In this document: positions 54,420 to 61,323 of the stretch, in pieces
Layout: every line of letters begins with the position of its first letter
Numbering within the stretch: the stretch's first letter is position 1
Assembly: GCA_017416795.1 (NCBI GenBank)
Contig: JAFQBD010000004.1
Span: 1-64,000 of the forward strand
Origin: Bacillota bacterium
GTDB lineage: Bacteria > Bacillota > Clostridia > Peptostreptococcales > Anaerovoracaceae
DNA length: 64,000 bases
Reading direction: 5' to 3'
The notes under the pieces: generated by a model
Seen by the model: the letters and a program-made list of their open reading frames with translations, nothing else
Databases searched by the model: none
Told to the model about the DNA's origin: nothing
Made by a program: the position numbers and the translations under genes

Positions 54420-55124
54420 CTATTCTTTTATCAGCGTTTCCAATTCTTCCGCCGTGTATTTTTTCCCGCTTCTTCCGGTGTTGTAATCTGCCTCTCTGTC
54501 GTGTTCGGTGCCTTCGAACAATATTTCGTCAAGATCGAACAGATCATCTATATCGATAAAGCTCAAGTCTACTTTGTTAGAGCTGTTATCCGTATTCTCG
54601 TTTTCTTCAGCAGCCGCGCCGGATGCCTGCTCCGGATCTTCCCGGAGTATTTGCGGCTCTGCCTGCGGTTCCTCTGCTGCCGTTTCCGGCTCTTTTTGTT
54701 CTTTTGGTTCCTTCGGATCTTCTTGTTTGATAGGTGCTGCCTTTTTAGCCTCGCTTCGCGTCTGTGAGATCTCAGAAGGTCTGAATACCGTCACGTCTAT
54801 TCCCGGCTCACGATCAGCCCAATCCTCTTGTCCGTAATAAACGTCATCTTCCGGCTCGGCTTGGCGCAGGCCTTTCTTCTTAAAGAAGCTTCGCTTACCG
54901 TTTCGCCTGTCGAAATGTTCCTCATGCATCTCATCAAAGCTGCGCATAGGATACGTGCGCCTTTGCGAAAACTCATCTATAGCTTCATTAAGGCTTGCCT
55001 CTATCCCTCTCAGGCTGTCGGTTCGCATCTGCGTTTCATGCTTCCATATCATGAATACGGCAACGCTTATCGCTACGAAGAATACCAAAGCAACTATGGC
55101 TATCACTGTTATGATAGTTGTCAT
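54420..55124 (-). CDS. Single-pass membrane protein with acidic cytoplasmic tail
   Basis: A 234-residue protein with an N-terminal membrane helix (about 5-27, ITVIAIVALVFFVAISVAVF), then a charged, largely disordered chain rich in Glu, Pro and Gln. A short region near the end (FIDIDDLFDLDEILFEG) is strongly acidic. GGAGA precedes the ATG. It is 21 bases before the zinc-ribbon coiled-coil gene and the same residue style (acidic, Pro/Glu) appears in both, suggesting partners. No family is recognised. Confidence 0.7.
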   Translation of the reverse strand: MTTIITVIAIVALVFFVAISVAVFMIWKHETQMRTDSLRGIEASLNEAIDEFSQRRTYPMRSFDEMHEEHFDRRNGKRSFFKKKGLRQAEPEDDVYYGQEDWADREPGIDVTVFRPSEISQTRSEAKKAAPIKQEDPKEPKEQKEPETAAEEPQAEPQILREDPEQASGAAAEENENTDNSSNKVDLSFIDIDDLFDLDEILFEGTEHDREADYNTGRSGKKYTAEELETLIKE

Positions 55125-55237
55125 GTTAAAATTCTCCTAAACTCAAGCTTATATTCAACTGTTTTATCGCATAGTTATGCTAGCTTATAATCTGTAATAT
55201 TATACTATATTTATGTAGTGATTTCAAACGTATATGC

Positions 55238-55282
55238 AAAAAAGACAGAATATTCTCCGCTATTTCGGATCATACTCTGCCT
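55238..55282 (-). terminator. Terminator after the Asn/Ser-rich small gene
   Basis: A 17-base imperfect stem (55243-55259 with 55266-55282, mostly Watson-Crick plus G-T pairs) is followed by T6 on the minus strand. Confidence 0.8.
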
Positions 55283-55325
55283 AGTTTGCTTCAAATCTTC
55301 ATGAAAGCTTCACTTTTATGGTCGG

Positions 55326-55529
55326 CTATCTCTTGTTTGACTGATTTGACTGGCTTCTTTCGTTCTTTTCGTTTCTTTCGTTGCACTCATTCTTCTCGTT
55401 GCTGTAACGATTTGAGTAACTTGAGTTGTTGCTGTTTGACTTGTTGTTTGAATAGCTGTTTGAGTAGCTATTTGAACTGTTGTTCATCTGCTTCTGAGCC
55501 TTGTTGCTCTGCTTATTGTTGCTTTTCAT
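55326..55529 (-). CDS. Asn/Ser-rich low-complexity small protein, 67 residues
   Basis: A short frame of almost only Asn, Ser, Lys, Glu, Gln, Arg and Tyr, with SNSYSNSYSNN-type and NERNEKNER-type near-repeats. A strong GAGGAGGGATG ribosome site precedes the ATG, and a strong terminator 44 bases after the stop ends the transcript, both of which support a real gene. The only cysteine is near residue 48. The composition suggests a disordered or coat/spore-like protein, but no family is recognised. An untranslated repetitive RNA is the alternative. Confidence 0.55.
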   Translation of the reverse strand: MKSNNKQSNKAQKQMNNSSNSYSNSYSNNKSNSNNSSYSNRYSNEKNECNERNEKNERSQSNQSNKR

Positions 55530-55638
55530 CTTTTCATCCCTCCTCGATTTTATTTTGCGCTCGCACGTGATTTGTATGAGAGGAAATATGCGGTTTTAAA
55601 GCCGGAAGAAATTTCCTGCAAAATAATAAATTTTCTTG

Positions 55639-55667
55639 TTGACAACCCGTCCTCAAAATGTTAAACT
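55639..55667 (+). promoter_or_regulatory. Promoter of tRNA-Lys
   Basis: TTGACA (55639-55644) and TAAACT (55662-55667) with a 17-base spacer, about 32 bases before the tRNA 5' end. Confidence 0.7.
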
Positions 55668-55698
55668 TCTATTTGTTCGAAACGAACTAATTGAATAT

Positions 55699-55774
55699 GC
55701 ACCTTTAGCTCAGCTGGCAGAGCACCTGACTCTTAATCAGGGTGTCCAGGGTTCGAACCCCTGAAGGTGTACCA
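55699..55774 (+). tRNA. tRNA-Lys (anticodon CTT), CCA encoded
   Basis: A 76-base cloverleaf. The acceptor pair is GCACCTT/AAGGTGT, the D arm GCTC/GAGC, the anticodon arm CCTGA/TCAGG around CTCTTAA (anticodon CTT at 55732-55734), and the T arm CAGGG/CCCTG around TTCGAAC. A-CCA is encoded at the 3' end. A terminator follows directly. Confidence 0.97.
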
Positions 55775-55777
55775 AAT

Positions 55778-55814
55778 AAAAACGGATAGGTTAGCCTATC
55801 CGTTTTTATTTTTT
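55778..55814 (+). terminator. Terminator of tRNA-Lys
   Basis: The perfect stem AAAACGGATAGG/CCTATCCGTTTT with loop TTAG is followed by TATTTTTT. Confidence 0.92.
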
Positions 55815-55825
55815 GTGTAAGCTTT

Positions 55826-55938
55826 AGGGGTTCGAACCAGAAAGGGCCAAACGGTCCGGCGGACCGTTTGTGTCCGAGCACGCCCGAGGCGAGCGCAGGA
55901 CGGCATATTTTGCGAAGCAAAATATGCACAAACCCCTG
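55826..55938. repeat. Palindromic element bounded by tRNA-tail-like inverted repeats
   Basis: A ~113-base element with ends AGGGGTT and AACCCCT. It contains a perfect hairpin AAACGGTCC/GGACCGTTT, a GTCC/GGAC pair around a GC-rich segment, and a perfect 11-base hairpin GCATATTTTGC/GCAAAATATGC. The left end copies the tRNA T-arm in reverse (GGGGTTCGAACC), and the right end continues as AACCCCTGAAGGTGT, the 3' end of the adjacent tRNA. It looks like a tRNA-associated repeat or an attachment-site scar. Confidence 0.65.
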
Positions 55939-56102
55939 AAGGTGTGCGTTTTGCAAGCGCTTGAAGGTGCGCAAAGGTTCCGGCTAAATTTTAGTAACCG
56001 CCCGACAAAACAGCTCTGTTGTTACTATCAACGACATTCTATGGTATAATTATTCGAAACACTCCATATTACAATGCGACCGAAACAGATAGGAGAAGAA
56101 TA

Positions 56103-56894
56103 ATGAAAAACAACAAAAGAGCGATTATGATTATTGCTGCGGTCACCGTGATGATACTTGCATCCGTTTCACTATGCGGATGCGGTAAGAAAGCTATCGC
56201 TGATATCCCTGATCCGGAATATTTCTTTGCAGAAACCGGATTGATCGATGAAGTAAACGAACATGATGATGTCAAGCAAGTTATATTAAGATCAAACGAT
56301 GAAGTGTGGACATATGCGGCGGCTTATGTGAATCTGCTCAAATACTCAGGAAAGTATCAATTCGTATCATTTGATGAGGATCTTTATTCCAGCGGCGATT
56401 ACTTATGGAACTTCAAGTATAACGGAACTGAAGAAGTCAAGGATGCCTACTTCGCTCAGATAGAGATCAATTATTACAAGAACACGAATGGCAGAGACAA
56501 TTACGCTGTTTGGATCACCCTTCACGATCTCGATAATTTCGAACTGGTCGAAAACGATGTCTATGACATCAACAATATATACGGCACCGAGCCTGCCAGC
56601 CAGGAAGCACAGGCAACATCAAGCTATACTTCCGATGATACCGGCAGTAGCTTCGACTCTGACAGCAGTTGGGATGACGATAGTGACAGCGACGATGATT
56701 TCTGGGATAATAATAACGATGATCTCTATGACGCCAAACCGATATGCGGTGTCTGCGATGGTGACGGTGACTGCGGAACCTGCGGCGGCGATGGTCTGCT
56801 CCACAGTTCAGCATCAGACGAAGAAGACAGGAATTGCTACAGTTGCAGTGGCAGCGGTAACTGCAGGAGCTGCGGCGGTGACGGAGAATTATAA
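56103..56894 (+). CDS. Lipoprotein with Cys/Gly zinc-finger tail
   Basis: A 263-residue lipoprotein: signal peptide ending SVSLCGC, with the lipidated Cys near 23-25. A structured domain of about 150 residues follows (WTYAAAYVNLLKYSGKY, ISFDEDLYSS-like), then a Ser/Asp-rich linker with long Asp runs. The tail has two DnaJ-type motifs, CGVCDGDGDCGTCGGDG and CYSCSGSGNCRSCGGDG, each CxxC-x5-CxxC. The ATG at 56103 has AGGAGA upstream; an earlier in-frame ATG would hide the signal peptide. No family is recognised. The tail could bind zinc outside the cell. Confidence 0.72.
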   Translation: MKNNKRAIMIIAAVTVMILASVSLCGCGKKAIADIPDPEYFFAETGLIDEVNEHDDVKQVILRSNDEVWTYAAAYVNLLKYSGKYQFVSFDEDLYSSGDYLWNFKYNGTEEVKDAYFAQIEINYYKNTNGRDNYAVWITLHDLDNFELVENDVYDINNIYGTEPASQEAQATSSYTSDDTGSSFDSDSSWDDDSDSDDDFWDNNNDDLYDAKPICGVCDGDGDCGTCGGDGLLHSSASDEEDRNCYSCSGSGNCRSCGGDGEL

Positions 56895-56914
56895 ATACTA
56901 ACTACTGCACAACA

Positions 56915-56946
56915 AACTCGGATAGTATCACCTATCCGAGTTTTTA
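56915..56946. terminator. Bidirectional terminator
   Basis: The stem AACTCGGATAG/CTATCCGAGTT with loop TATCAC is followed by T on the plus strand. It overlaps the last codons of the opposing XRE-regulator gene, whose stop lies inside the stem region. Confidence 0.8.
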
Positions 56947-57650
56947 TATACGCACGCTTTTTCTTTTTCACCATCATTATAAGCATTCCAGTCATAGACA
57001 GCATCAAAATCTTCCATCCATGAGCCGGTATGTTGTTTGAGCCTTTCCCTACCCGGAAATCCAACACCTGACTGCCATACATCTATACACAGTGAATCTT
57101 CATCCAGGCTATCGAGATAGAACCCATCCATACCTTTATCCGAAGTAACGACGATTTCATATATGCATCCGGTCTTCATCGGCAAGTTATATTCATCGCC
57201 TTCAAACATATACTTTTCATCATCCGTATCCTTATATACCGCCACTCTGTTTTCCTCATCAATACTCACATTTTCCAGCATCACTTTGTTGACTTTGATC
57301 TCATATTCTCCGGGGCTCAACGAGGTCGTCTTATTATTTAGCAAGTATAGACTCGCCATAACGAGCACTATTCCCGCAAGCACTCCCATTACGATCTTCC
57401 ACTTGATCCTTTTCCCATGTTTCTGTTCTCTTGTTATCTTGCTGACCATCTTTCTGTCTCCTTTCAGCAGCACATCCAATGAAACATGAAAATCCTCACT
57501 TATATTCACAAGCGTCTCAAGATCAGGGTAGCTCTTCCCGTTTTCCCAGTTAGAAATCGTTTGACGCGTCACATGATATCTCTCTGCCATTTCTTCCTGA
57601 GTCATATCGTTCTTTTTTCTGATTTCGATAATAGATTTACCAAGTTCCAT
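56928..57650 (-). CDS. XRE-family regulator with membrane helix
   Basis: A 240-residue protein with a Cro/C1-type HTH at the N-terminus (IIEIRKKNDMTQEEMAERYHVTRQTISNWENGKSYPD, residues ~6-41, split here as several motifs). A membrane helix follows near 88-108 (IVMGVLAGIVLVMASLYLL), and an external domain of ~130 residues is strand-rich. The ATG at 57650 follows GGAGG by seven bases; an upstream ATG overlaps that site. Such proteins may sense envelope signals while holding DNA. The lipoprotein gene facing it is a possible target (inference). Confidence 0.85.
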   Translation of the reverse strand: MELGKSIIEIRKKNDMTQEEMAERYHVTRQTISNWENGKSYPDLETLVNISEDFHVSLDVLLKGDRKMVSKITREQKHGKRIKWKIVMGVLAGIVLVMASLYLLNNKTTSLSPGEYEIKVNKVMLENVSIDEENRVAVYKDTDDEKYMFEGDEYNLPMKTGCIYEIVVTSDKGMDGFYLDSLDEDSLCIDVWQSGVGFPGRERLKQHTGSWMEDFDAVYDWNAYNDGEKEKACVYKNSDR

Positions 57651-57772
57651 GTCTCGTGCCTCCAATAAAAATTTCGTGGTCAGTTTATGTCCATTGTAAC
57701 CTACTGTCTATCAAAATACATTTGCTTTTATCATTTATCCCGGGCAAAGAATATTTGCGGTCACGATTACAC

Positions 57773-57805
57773 AAAAAAACAAACGGACAGGAACCCTGTC
57801 CGTTT
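57773..57805 (-). terminator. Terminator after the TSUP gene
   Basis: The perfect stem AAACGGACAGG/CCTGTCCGTTT with loop AAC is followed by T7 on the minus strand. Confidence 0.88.
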
Positions 57806-57821
57806 CATTTTCTCTATTCAT

Positions 57822-58574
57822 TTAAAAGAAAAAATCTTTAACCAACTTAATAAACAGTATCGTCAAAATCACATAATACATCGGGCGTACGAACTTGGCG
57901 CCTTTGGAAATAGCCAACGATGCCCCAATGTAGTTGCCGATGGCATATGCCGGAACTGCAGCCAGAACATACAGCCAGTTGACGCTGCCTGACAACGCAT
58001 AAGTGATACTTGAAACTGCGCTTACGAACAGTGTGACGAATCTTGTATTACCGTTAGCAGTAACCAGATCGTATCCCAGCAGCATCGCGAATGCCAGCAT
58101 ATAAAAAGTGCCGCTGGCAGGTCCGTAAAACGCATGGTATGTACCTACCACGAATCCTATTACAGCCGATAAGATTATCATCTTACGCCTGCTGTTTTCT
58201 CCCGATCTGTCTTCATTTCCCACGTTAGGCTTGAAGAGCGTAACGAGCGCCAAGATCGGTATCAATACCATCAAGAGGATCTGCAGATATGATTCAGATA
58301 CCATCAAGTTCAGTTTAGCCCCTACGAATCCGCCGATAAGCCCGAAAGGAGCTGCATATATGGCGTTCTTGACATCTATTTTGCCGCTTTTATGGAATTT
58401 CGCTACCGATGTTACTATGCCAGGCAGTACAGCCGTCTGATTAGTTCCTACTGCAACATGCGGCGGCACTCCTATAGCGAAAAACGCCGGCAATATTATC
58501 AGTCCTCCGCCTCCGCACACAGCGTCAACGATCCCTCCGAAAAGATATGCGAGAATTACTACTATGATTTCCAT
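57822..58574 (-). CDS. TSUP family (TauE/SafE-like) permease
   Basis: A 250-residue membrane protein with about eight helices. Typical segments are AYLFGGIVDAVCGGGGLIILPAF near the start, GVPPHVAVGTNQTAVLPG, and the repeated half-motif VGTYHAFYGPASGTFYML. The family moves sulfite, sulfoacetate and other small organic or sulfur anions out of or into the cell. It is the last gene of the hypA-like operon, 26 bases after hypB. What it carries here is unknown. Confidence 0.9.
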   Translation of the reverse strand: MEIIVVILAYLFGGIVDAVCGGGGLIILPAFFAIGVPPHVAVGTNQTAVLPGIVTSVAKFHKSGKIDVKNAIYAAPFGLIGGFVGAKLNLMVSESYLQILLMVLIPILALVTLFKPNVGNEDRSGENSRRKMIILSAVIGFVVGTYHAFYGPASGTFYMLAFAMLLGYDLVTANGNTRFVTLFVSAVSSITYALSGSVNWLYVLAAVPAYAIGNYIGASLAISKGAKFVRPMYYVILTILFIKLVKDFFF

Positions 58575-58600
58575 TGTCTTAAATACCTACTCTGCTAATT

Positions 58601-59305
58601 CTATTCCTGCCACTCCCGTACGCGCTTTTCGATTTTAACCGCCAGCTCATCCATGCCTTCACCTGTCTTGGCAGACACGAATATGACATCGATCTTGGGA
58701 TTTCTCATTAGTGCATTAGCCACGACTTTCTCAGTATCGAAATCAAAATACGGAAGCACATCTATCTTGCTGACTATCAGTATATCACATTTTTCATACA
58801 TGAGGGGATATTTTAATGGTTTATCGTCACCTTCAGGCACCGACAATATGGTGACATCAAGACATGCCCCGGTGTCGAATTCAGCAGGACATACCAGATT
58901 CCCCACATTCTCAAGGACTACCAGATCAAGTTTCTCACAACCTGCCACAGGCCTATCTGCCTCACCTTGTATAAGACCCAGCTCCGCCAGACCCTGCCTT
59001 GTCATATCCGCATCAAGATGGCACATGCCTCCTGTGTGCAGCTGCACGGAACGGACTCCCGCATCAATCATTCTGGCCGCATCGACATCAGAATCGATAT
59101 CCGCCTCCATCACTGCCCAGTCCAGTCTTCCTGCCAGTTTTTCAGCCAGCGAAAGTAGCAGCGTCGTCTTTCCCGAACCCGGAGATGACATCAAATTCAT
59201 AAGAAATACGCCTGCATCTTTGAGCCCTGCCCTCAAGCGCTCCGCGTCCTTATCATTATCTTCAAATACACTTTGCTTTAATTCTATGATTTTTATTTCT
59301 TCCAT
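58601..59305 (-). CDS. hypB: HypB-like nickel-insertion GTPase
   Basis: A 234-residue SIMIBI GTPase that delivers nickel to metalloenzymes in concert with HypA. The P-loop SPGSGKTTLL is at 41-50, followed by EADIDSDVDAARM, TGGMCHLDADM, the family-defining ENVGNLVCPAEFDTG and LSVPEGDDKPLKYP, and the SKID nucleotide motif. The N-terminal histidine-rich store and the CxxCGC high-affinity site of some HypBs are absent. It follows a ferredoxin-like gene by 26 bases. No hydrogenase or urease genes are in the window. Confidence 0.92.
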   Translation of the reverse strand: MEEIKIIELKQSVFEDNDKDAERLRAGLKDAGVFLMNLMSSPGSGKTTLLLSLAEKLAGRLDWAVMEADIDSDVDAARMIDAGVRSVQLHTGGMCHLDADMTRQGLAELGLIQGEADRPVAGCEKLDLVVLENVGNLVCPAEFDTGACLDVTILSVPEGDDKPLKYPLMYEKCDILIVSKIDVLPYFDFDTEKVVANALMRNPKIDVIFVSAKTGEGMDELAVKIEKRVREWQE

Positions 59306-59331
59306 CTCAACACTTCCCGAAAGCCTGCACT

Positions 59332-60342
59332 TTACAGATCCAGCTCCAGATTATAGCTTTCCTTGAAATACTCTCTGATATCCCCGCGCATCGGCATAGT
59401 CTGCTTGATCTTTATAACATCCGCAGGACATCTGGTCTTACAAATACCGCATCCAACGCATGTTTCCTGATCAATGACCACCTTACCATCCTCACCGATA
59501 GTAATAGCTTCGACAGGACATCCATGTTCGCCTTCTGTACAAAGCCCACAGCCCACGCACTTCGTGCGGTCAGGGACTGCCGTCCAGCCTGCAGGCTGGA
59601 AGCGATGTCTTTCTTTTGAGGTAGCGTTGCGAGCGAGGCGCATCGCGATGCAGCAGCATGGACAGCAGAAACATATCTCGAGGAACTTGTCCATTTCATC
59701 GTTTCTTGCTCCCCAAAGCATCTGCTCTACTTCGATCCATACAGCCTGACCGACGAGACCGTGCTTTGCAGCCAGATCCACGCGGGCACAAGCCTCTTCA
59801 TATGTCAGTGGGACTGCCAGGCCGTTTTCAACTACGGTTTTGGCAGGCTCGCCCATAAATATACATGCAACATCTACAGGATAATCCTCACAATCGTTGG
59901 CCTCGCGGCAAAGACATGTTTTCATGCCGCTGATATATTTCATGTGTTTCAACGACTCCTTGATCAGATCTATCGGCAGAACCACCTTCTCACCTTTGTC
60001 TGTAACGTCTACATCAAGAGGCATGATGATAGTGCTCGTATGGGTTTCCTTATCGGGATGCAGCATTATCATCTTCTTATAAAGATACGCCTTCATTCCG
60101 CCCTTTTTCATCCACACGGAAAACTTGATGAAAAAATGGTAAAGCTTCAGTGCCATCGGCCATCTTTTATCATTCATCGCCAGCAAATGCGTCTTGATAA
60201 AGTTATATATGCCTAGCCCATTACTATGGTTCTTAAATGGCGGAAAGCCCACATTCTTTCTTTCAAGGCGTTCTTCGTCTAAGAATAGTACATTGCCTTT
60301 TTCATCGATATTCGTTTTTGGTCTGCTGTTTTCTGTGTTCAT
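59332..60342 (-). CDS. Cys-rich 4Fe-4S protein in the hyp-like operon
   Basis: A 336-residue protein. The N-terminal ~130 residues are basic and helical with no recognised fold. A middle domain has cysteines in MKTCLCREANDCED and a remarkable run ECFCCPCCC-like (ICFCCPCCC, near 225). The C-terminal part (about 258-318) is a two-cluster ferredoxin, CVGCGLCTEGEHGCP and CVGCGICKTRCP. The start is one base after the HypA-like stop, so the two are coupled. No membrane segment is seen. It may be a redox or metal-handling partner of the HypA/HypB-like proteins. Confidence 0.78.
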   Translation of the reverse strand: MNTENSRPKTNIDEKGNVLFLDEERLERKNVGFPPFKNHSNGLGIYNFIKTHLLAMNDKRWPMALKLYHFFIKFSVWMKKGGMKAYLYKKMIMLHPDKETHTSTIIMPLDVDVTDKGEKVVLPIDLIKESLKHMKYISGMKTCLCREANDCEDYPVDVACIFMGEPAKTVVENGLAVPLTYEEACARVDLAAKHGLVGQAVWIEVEQMLWGARNDEMDKFLEICFCCPCCCIAMRLARNATSKERHRFQPAGWTAVPDRTKCVGCGLCTEGEHGCPVEAITIGEDGKVVIDQETCVGCGICKTRCPADVIKIKQTMPMRGDIREYFKESYNLELDL

Positions 60343-60343
60343 C

Positions 60344-60586
60344 TTAATACCCGAATTCTTTTATCTGCAGTTTCCTTCCTTTTGTGTGGATCAACTTAAG
60401 TTCCGGCGACCCCAATTCCGGATGGAATCTCAATGCTACCGGAAAAAGTTTTTCCAGATAGTGAGGCACATAACTTGATTCATCGCCCACTTCCAGTGTG
60501 ATATGTTTTATCTCGCCGATATTATTCTCTTTCGCTGATTTCGCCACCGTCATAACGATGTGGCGAAGGACTCCAAGTTCATGCAT
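60344..60586 (-). CDS. HypA-like protein lacking the zinc domain
   Basis: An 80-residue protein opening MHELGVLRHIV, with the N-terminal Met-His-Glu that binds nickel in HypA, then ITLEVGDESSYVPHYLEKLFPVAL like HypA's core. HypA is ~115 residues with a CxxC...CxxC zinc ribbon; here this segment is missing and the chain runs from LKLIHTKGRKL directly to the HypA-like end LQIKEFGY. No cysteine is present. AGGAGAGG precedes the ATG. It is the first gene of an operon with the ferredoxin protein, HypB and a TSUP permease. Confidence 0.78.
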   Translation of the reverse strand: MHELGVLRHIVMTVAKSAKENNIGEIKHITLEVGDESSYVPHYLEKLFPVALRFHPELGSPELKLIHTKGRKLQIKEFGY

Positions 60587-60649
60587 ATCTACCTCTCCTA
60601 TATGTACTATATGTACGAAAAAATTTTATCATTTGCTTAAAAAACCGTC

Positions 60650-60677
60650 ATGAAACACTTTCCCATTTTTGTTTCAT
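60650..60677. promoter_or_regulatory. Inverted repeat, candidate TetR operator
   Basis: ATGAAACA and TGTTTCAT form a perfect inverted repeat with a 12-base spacer, centred between the divergent HypA-like operon and TetR gene. It overlaps a possible plus-strand -35 (TTGTTT, 60669-60674), with TACTAT 16 bases on. Confidence 0.5.
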
Positions 60678-60730
60678 TATGATATATTTATACTATATTG
60701 TATCGCGCCGGCAACAGGAGGCCTAAACAC

Positions 60731-61270
60731 ATGATAAGCAGAACACATAATGCCATCGTCAACGCGTTCCTGGTTCTTATCAAGGAGCATGACTTCAATA
60801 AGATCTCTGTAGATATGATAATGAAAAAAGCGACAGTTAGCCGTTCGACTTTCTATCGCTATTTCAAAGACAAATATGATGTTATGAACGCAACATATAA
60901 GAACCTGCTGGATTACTACGTAGCTCCGGAGCGAAGCAGAAGTTACCGTGATCTTTGCTATCACTTGTTCAAATACGGGCAGGAACATCTCAGCGTATTC
61001 AAGAATGCTCTCAACTCAACAGGCTTCAATTCATTCAGTAATTTCATATATGAATACTCATATAAAACAGCTCTTGCGATAACACAGTCTAACAGAGACG
61101 GAAAAGGTTTCACACCTGTAGAAGAACTCCAGGTAGATGTATTCTGCAACGGTATCTGTGCTGTATATAAGAAGATCGTATCCCAAAGCTATTCCATAAA
61201 TCCTATGGATGCTGCAGATGCTCTGTATCAGATGATGCCGGAATCACTGAAGCATTACTGGTGGAAATAA
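60731..61270 (+). CDS. TetR-family regulator
   Basis: A 179-residue regulator: HTH at residues ~8-52 (FLVLIKEHDFNKISVDMIMKKATVSRSTFYRYFKDK), followed by a helical ligand domain. The ATG at 60731 is nine bases behind AGGAGG; an upstream in-frame ATG would include that site. It is divergent from the HypA-like operon, which it may control through the inverted repeat in the shared upstream region. Confidence 0.85.
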   Translation: MISRTHNAIVNAFLVLIKEHDFNKISVDMIMKKATVSRSTFYRYFKDKYDVMNATYKNLLDYYVAPERSRSYRDLCYHLFKYGQEHLSVFKNALNSTGFNSFSNFIYEYSYKTALAITQSNRDGKGFTPVEELQVDVFCNGICAVYKKIVSQSYSINPMDAADALYQMMPESLKHYWWK

Positions 61271-61309
61271 AAAGGACGAGCCAATCACCGATTGGTTCGT
61301 CCTTTTATT
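61269..61309. terminator. Bidirectional terminator between TetR and putP
   Basis: The stem AAAAGGACGAGCCAATC/GATTGGTTCGTCCTTTT with loop ACC serves both converging genes. Confidence 0.92.
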
Positions 61310-61323
61310 TTTACTCATATTTC

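Noticed and set aside
55705..55974. Minus-strand open frame of 89 codons across the tRNA-Lys and following repeat
   Set aside because: It is the complement of the tRNA and of the palindromic element. Its ending is a well-known artefact of translating tRNA genes, and it has no ribosome site.
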